Shown here one piece after another: positions 5,040-8,480 of a stretch of 8,480 bases of DNA. Within the stretch, counting starts at the first letter, position 1; each line of letters opens with the position of its first letter. The position numbers were made by a program, and so were the translations under genes. The DNA comes from Spirochaetaceae bacterium (GTDB lineage: Bacteria > Spirochaetota > Spirochaetia > Treponematales > Breznakiellaceae), in NCBI GenBank assembly GCA_031269165.1, contig JAISZQ010000118.1, forward strand, positions 1 to 8,480. Direction: 5' to 3'. The notes under the pieces were generated by a model. That model worked only from the letters and a program-made list of their open reading frames with translations. It was not told the origin of the DNA and made no database searches.

Positions 5040-7601
5040 ATGATTAAAGCGGTAAATTTAAAAACGGAAGGCATGATAAATCCGGTGGGTATTGACACCG
5101 TTGCTCCGCGCTTGTCCTGGACCTGTGAAAGCGCCATTGCCCAGAGCGCCTACCATGCGCGGGCCGTCAACCGGTATGGGAAAGCCGTTTTTGACAGCGG
5201 GAAGGTAGCGTCTGTTTCCATGTCATGTATATACCGGGGCAATCTTCAGAGCCGAGATCGAATAACATGGACTGTAACCCTGTGGGACGAAAATGACAGC
5301 CAAGGTGAAAGCACGAGTGCCTTTTTTGAGCGGGGCCTTACAAAGACCGACTGGAAAGCCAAGTGGATAAACCCGGAATCTGAAATAAACCCGGCGGAAC
5401 GCCAACGGGCAAGCTATTTGCGGAAAACATTCACTGTTGCTGATACGGAGAACGCCCGGCTTTATATCACGGCCCACGGTATTTACAACGTTTATCTTAA
5501 CGGAAAAGAGATAGAAGGTTTTTTATACGCACCGGGAACCAGCGAGTACAATAAACGGCTTGCGGTTCAGACCTACGATGTCAGTGCCTTGCTCAACCGG
5601 GGTGAGAACACCATGATTGTTACCCTCGGTGACGGCTGGTATCGCGGCAGTGTGGGCAACAGGATGCATACAAACACCTTCGGTACCGATATATCGTTGC
5701 TCTGCCAACTGGAAGTGAACGGAGCCGTTGTTCTTGCAAGTGGTGGCGATTGGGAGGCAAGTCAGGACGGCCCGCTGGGATTGAACGATCACATGATGGG
5801 CGAGGAGTTTGACGCGAGAAAAGAACCCGTAACCGGCTGGCATCCCGTTACGCTGGCAACATTCGGTTTTGATAATCTCATCGGGCAAAACAGCGTTCCG
5901 GTTACCGCCCACGAGCGGTTCAACGCGAACGTTTTTACGGCACCGAATGGTGACACGGTTCTGGATTTCGGGCAGAACGTCGCCGGTTTTGTGGAATTCG
6001 ACCTTGAAGCACAGGCCGGGCAAACCATTCTGTTGCAACACGGCGAAACCCTCGATAAAGACGGCAATTTTACCGTGGAGAATTTCCAGAATCCCTCAGG
6101 TGCGCGGCGCGATCAAGTCATCCGGTATGTCTGCAAAGACGGACGGAACACCTATCACGCCACAAAATGTTTCTTCGGGTTCCGGTATGTCAAGGTGGAG
6201 ACCGACATTACCATTACTGGAAAGGAATTTACCGGGGTGGCGGTGTATTCCGCTATGCCCCAAACCGGTTTTTTTACTTGCGGTGACGAAAGGGTGAACC
6301 AGTTGTTCCGTAACGCTCTGTGGAGCATGAAAAGCAATTTTCTGGACGTTCCCACCGATTGCCCTACCCGTGAGAAAAGCGGTTTCTCCGGCGACTGCCA
6401 GGTCTTTGTGGACAGTGCCATGTATTTGATGGATTGTTACCCGGTATACCGCAAATGGCTTGCGGAACAGCAGGCTACCCAGGACGATCAGGGACTGGTC
6501 AAGATGATTGCGCCGGGCAGGGGCGGGGAACAGCATGCTAACGAAGGGTCTGCCGGCTGGAGTGATTCTATTGAGATCATTCCCTATAAAGTATGGCTCC
6601 GGTATAACGACGATACCGCCATTCGGGAAAACTATGAAGCCTTAACAAAGTGGATGCGCTATTGCCTCCGCCGCGCCGGGAAACCAAAAAGAGCGGAAAA
6701 CGAAACCCTTCCCGATGAATTAAAACCCTACTATTCTGATGCCGGTACGCATTGGGGTGAATGGCTTGAACCGGGGATGGATATGGCTCAATACACGATG
6801 CATATTAATCTGCACGGCGAGCCCGAAGTAGCCACGGCGTATCTTGCCTACGGCTGCCACTTGGCAAGCGAAATGGCAAAACAACTTGGGAACGATGGAG
6901 ATGCCGCTTTTTTCGCCGATACCGCTGAAAAGGCAAAAAACGCCTACCGTTATGTCTTTGTCAAGGAGGGGTTTATCGACTCTCCGCGTCAGTGCCGGTA
7001 TGTGCGGCCTATCGCGCTGGATCTGCTTTCCGAACCAGAAAAGCGTGAAAACGCCGCCCGCCTTGCGGAGATTATCAAAGCGAACGGCTATAAACTGAAT
7101 ACCGGCTTTTTGACCACTGCGGAGTTGTGCCGGGTGCTCACCGACTACGGACAGGCCGACACCGCTTACCGCCTCTTGCTCCAGAAAGACTGCCCCGGCT
7201 GGCTCCATCCCATTAGCAAAGGGGCGACCAGTATCTGGGAAAGGTGGGAAGGTATAAACGAGAATGGGGATGTAACGGATTCCTTTAATCACTATGCTTA
7301 TGGAGCGGTTGTTGGCTGGCTCTTTGACCGGGTTTGTGGTATTCGTCTGTACAAGGGACACATCACGATACAACCGATTCCCAATATTCTGCTTGGTTCC
7401 GCATCTGCGGTGTACCATTCGCCTTTTGGCGTTATTGAATCCGGCTGGAAATATGAAGCTGATACCATACGGTTCACCGTTAAAATTCCTTGTAACGCAA
7501 GAGCGCGTGTCATGCTGCCTGACGGGACAGACCGCGAAGTTGGCGCGGGGAGTTACGAATTTACTTCATGTATAAGCGTTTGCCGAGAAACACATTTTTA
7601 A
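5040..7601 (+). CDS. Alpha-L-rhamnosidase, glycoside hydrolase family 78
   Basis: The 853-residue enzyme should remove terminal alpha-L-rhamnose from oligosaccharides or glycosides by an inverting mechanism. The N-terminal ~110 residues contain the GH78 fibronectin-like lead-in NPVGIDTVAPRLSW. Residues about 120-290 match the rhamnosidase N-terminal jelly-roll (LYITAHGIYNVYLNGKEI, GDGWYRG). Residues about 300-400 match the beta-sandwich domain (VLDFGQNVAGFVEF). The catalytic alpha-barrel spans about 405-765 and a C-terminal beta domain follows. The acidic motif D440-C-P-T-R-E445-K-S-G-F-S-G-D452 corresponds to the conserved GH78 site containing the general acid. IWERWEG (732-738) and SFNHYAYG (748-755) hold the second conserved acidic/histidine region. 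No signal peptide is present, so it acts in the cytoplasm on imported substrate. The start is supported by AAGGAG (5026-5031), eight bases before ATG. It is in the same direction as the transporter genes, 63 bases downstream, and is probably in the same operon. Confidence 0.93.
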   Translation: MIKAVNLKTEGMINPVGIDTVAPRLSWTCESAIAQSAYHARAVNRYGKAVFDSGKVASVSMSCIYRGNLQSRDRITWTVTLWDENDSQGESTSAFFERGLTKTDWKAKWINPESEINPAERQRASYLRKTFTVADTENARLYITAHGIYNVYLNGKEIEGFLYAPGTSEYNKRLAVQTYDVSALLNRGENTMIVTLGDGWYRGSVGNRMHTNTFGTDISLLCQLEVNGAVVLASGGDWEASQDGPLGLNDHMMGEEFDARKEPVTGWHPVTLATFGFDNLIGQNSVPVTAHERFNANVFTAPNGDTVLDFGQNVAGFVEFDLEAQAGQTILLQHGETLDKDGNFTVENFQNPSGARRDQVIRYVCKDGRNTYHATKCFFGFRYVKVETDITITGKEFTGVAVYSAMPQTGFFTCGDERVNQLFRNALWSMKSNFLDVPTDCPTREKSGFSGDCQVFVDSAMYLMDCYPVYRKWLAEQQATQDDQGLVKMIAPGRGGEQHANEGSAGWSDSIEIIPYKVWLRYNDDTAIRENYEALTKWMRYCLRRAGKPKRAENETLPDELKPYYSDAGTHWGEWLEPGMDMAQYTMHINLHGEPEVATAYLAYGCHLASEMAKQLGNDGDAAFFADTAEKAKNAYRYVFVKEGFIDSPRQCRYVRPIALDLLSEPEKRENAARLAEIIKANGYKLNTGFLTTAELCRVLTDYGQADTAYRLLLQKDCPGWLHPISKGATSIWERWEGINENGDVTDSFNHYAYGAVVGWLFDRVCGIRLYKGHITIQPIPNILLGSASAVYHSPFGVIESGWKYEADTIRFTVKIPCNARARVMLPDGTDREVGAGSYEFTSCISVCRETHF

Positions 7602-7624
7602 GTGGTTGAGCAGGAGATAGAATT

Positions 7625-7663
7625 ATGGCTATTCACGATTCAGAATTGTTCTCTTACGTGTAA
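7625..7663 (+). other. 12-codon open frame with a good ribosome binding site
   Basis: AGGAG (7612-7616) lies eight bases before ATG 7625, but the frame (MAIHDSELFSYV) stops after 12 codons. It could be the surviving start of a gene lost from the operon, a leader peptide, or chance. The remaining DNA to 7712 is AT-rich and has no recognisable coding sequence. Confidence 0.2.
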
Positions 7664-7712
7664 TTTGGTTCCTTTTTCATATCCAGTGCTTATGATAATA
7701 GTAAATTTATTG

Positions 7713-7849
7713 TAACTATTCAGTCGTCGCCGTGATCGGGGGCGTTGCGGGGGTGTCCCCCGCTGAGGGGGGTAGCATAAGAATTGCGGAGGGCGTAGAC
7801 CCGTAGCAAGTCTGGAGCGAGGGGGGAGACTTCCCCCACTGAATCGTTA
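7713..7849. mobile_element. MITE-like element with 12-bp terminal inverted repeats
   Basis: The ends TAACTATTCAGT (7713-7724) and ACTGAATCGTTA (7838-7849) are inverted repeats matching at 11 of 12 positions. They enclose a G-rich 113-bp core unlike the AT-rich flanks. The outermost TA at both ends could be a target duplication, as made by IS630/mariner-type elements. Two tight hairpins lie inside: GCGGGGG-TGT-CCCCCGC (7747-7763) and GGGGGA-GACT-TCCCCC (7822-7837). There is no coding capacity and no transposase, so any movement would need a transposase supplied elsewhere. It fills the gap between the rhamnosidase and the next gene and could attenuate read-through transcription. It could alternatively be a non-mobile intergenic palindrome. 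Confidence 0.5.
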
Positions 7850-7890
7850 TCTATTTTTTAGAGTAACCATAGCAACCAAGGAGTAAAAAC

Positions 7891-8480
7891 ATGGACAAGC
7901 ATTTAGCCGAAGCCCTGTCCGGGCAGACGGGCAACTACATCCTTCCCTTTTTCTGGATGCACCGGGGCAACACGGACCGGCTCAGGAGTCTGGTGCGGCA
8001 GGTTCATTCAAGCGGGGTAAAGGCCCTGTGCGTGGAGTCCCGGCCCCACGAAAAGTTCGGCGAAGAGGAATGGTGGACTGATATGGAGATCGTCCTTGAC
8101 GAGGCCGCCGCGCTGGGCATGAAGGTCTGGATTCTGGACGACAAGCATTTCCCCACCGGTTATGCCAACGGGCTGATTGAAAAGAAGTACCCTCAGCGGC
8201 GGAAATGGCAGATCATCGAGCGTCACGCCGATGCGGCCGGCCCCATGCCGGGAGCGTCCATGCTTCTCCCCCAGCCCCGGCCGGGCCAAGACACCTCGGA
8301 AGACACGCTGTTGGGCGTCGTGGCGTATCCGCGGCACGGTAAGGGCGAGGCTGTTGATCTCAAGCCGGTGGATCTTACCGATAAGGTTCGGGGATCCTTT
8401 GTCTATTGGGATATTCCCGCAGGGTTTTGGCGGGTCTTTTATTTTATAAAGACCCGGCAGGGAACCCGCGAAACGAAGTA
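7891..8480 (+). CDS. Predicted glycoside hydrolase, 5' part (runs off the window)
   Basis: The frame is open from ATG 7891 to the window end (196 codons), preceded by AAGGAG (7878-7883) seven bases upstream. The N-terminus, GNYILPFFWMHRG (14-26), then GVKALCVESRPHEKF (42-56), EEWWTDMEIVLDEAAALGMKVWILDD (59-84) and HFPTGYANG (86-94), is the start of a TIM-barrel-type glycosidase group commonly annotated as glycosyl hydrolase, with similarity in style to GH106 and GH2 relatives. These begin with a short PFFW strand and carry a conserved acidic/Trp segment on successive barrel strands. The exact CAZy family and substrate cannot be assigned from this part. No signal peptide is seen, so a cytoplasmic role beside the rhamnosidase is likely. 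The gene is clearly more GC-rich than the upstream operon. The 289-base gap leaves open whether it is co-transcribed. Confidence 0.7.
   Translation, partial: MDKHLAEALSGQTGNYILPFFWMHRGNTDRLRSLVRQVHSSGVKALCVESRPHEKFGEEEWWTDMEIVLDEAAALGMKVWILDDKHFPTGYANGLIEKKYPQRRKWQIIERHADAAGPMPGASMLLPQPRPGQDTSEDTLLGVVAYPRHGKGEAVDLKPVDLTDKVRGSFVYWDIPAGFWRVFYFIKTRQGTRETK

Noticed and set aside
6720..7418. 232-codon minus-strand open frame
   Set aside because: It lies entirely antisense to the GH78 catalytic domain, where the plus strand is clearly coding.
7822..7862. Rho-independent terminator after the operon
   Set aside because: The GGGGGA/TCCCCC stem is strong, but the T-tract at 7854-7859 lies about 16 bases past the stem, so termination is possible but not supported as a classical site.

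Overview
The window looks like part of a host-associated spirochaete chromosome, most likely a Treponema of the termite-gut type. Four things point that way: moderate GC content, an HU-like/DUF4469 protein gene, a binding-protein signal peptide running into a Gly-rich mature start, and many small dispersed palindromic repeats between genes. This assignment is inference from style and gene content; no rRNA or marker gene is present.

Bases 1-451 hold no credible gene. They carry a cluster of short palindromic repeats (7-41, 73-118, 125-232), then a plausible promoter and a leader with a strong hairpin. Bases 452-1213 encode a 253-residue HU-like DNA-binding/DUF4469 protein. Its stop codon runs directly into a 23-bp tandem repeat array (1213-1314). 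From 1315 to 1509 lies a mostly non-coding stretch ending in a 9-bp inverted repeat just upstream of the next operon.

Bases 1510-7601 form one co-directional carbohydrate operon: an extracellular solute-binding protein of the LplA/YtcQ type, two membrane permeases of the LplB and YtcP/LplC type, and a GH78 alpha-L-rhamnosidase without a signal peptide. After a 289-base gap containing a MITE-like inverted-repeat element comes the 5' part of a second predicted glycosidase (7891 to the window end). The simplest reading is that a rhamnose-decorated oligosaccharide is captured outside the cell, imported by the ABC transporter, and de-rhamnosylated and further cleaved in the cytoplasm. No transporter ATPase or regulator lies in the window; systems of this type usually borrow a shared MsmK/UgpC-like ATPase encoded elsewhere.

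The metabolic genes belong to recognisable families. The less explained content is between the genes: an exact 35-bp sequence present twice in opposite orientation, 3 kb apart, with one copy separating the binding-protein gene from the permeases; a tandem array of potential hairpins with a compensatory base change; and a 137-bp element with terminal inverted repeats bounded by TA. I found no convincing new multi-gene system.
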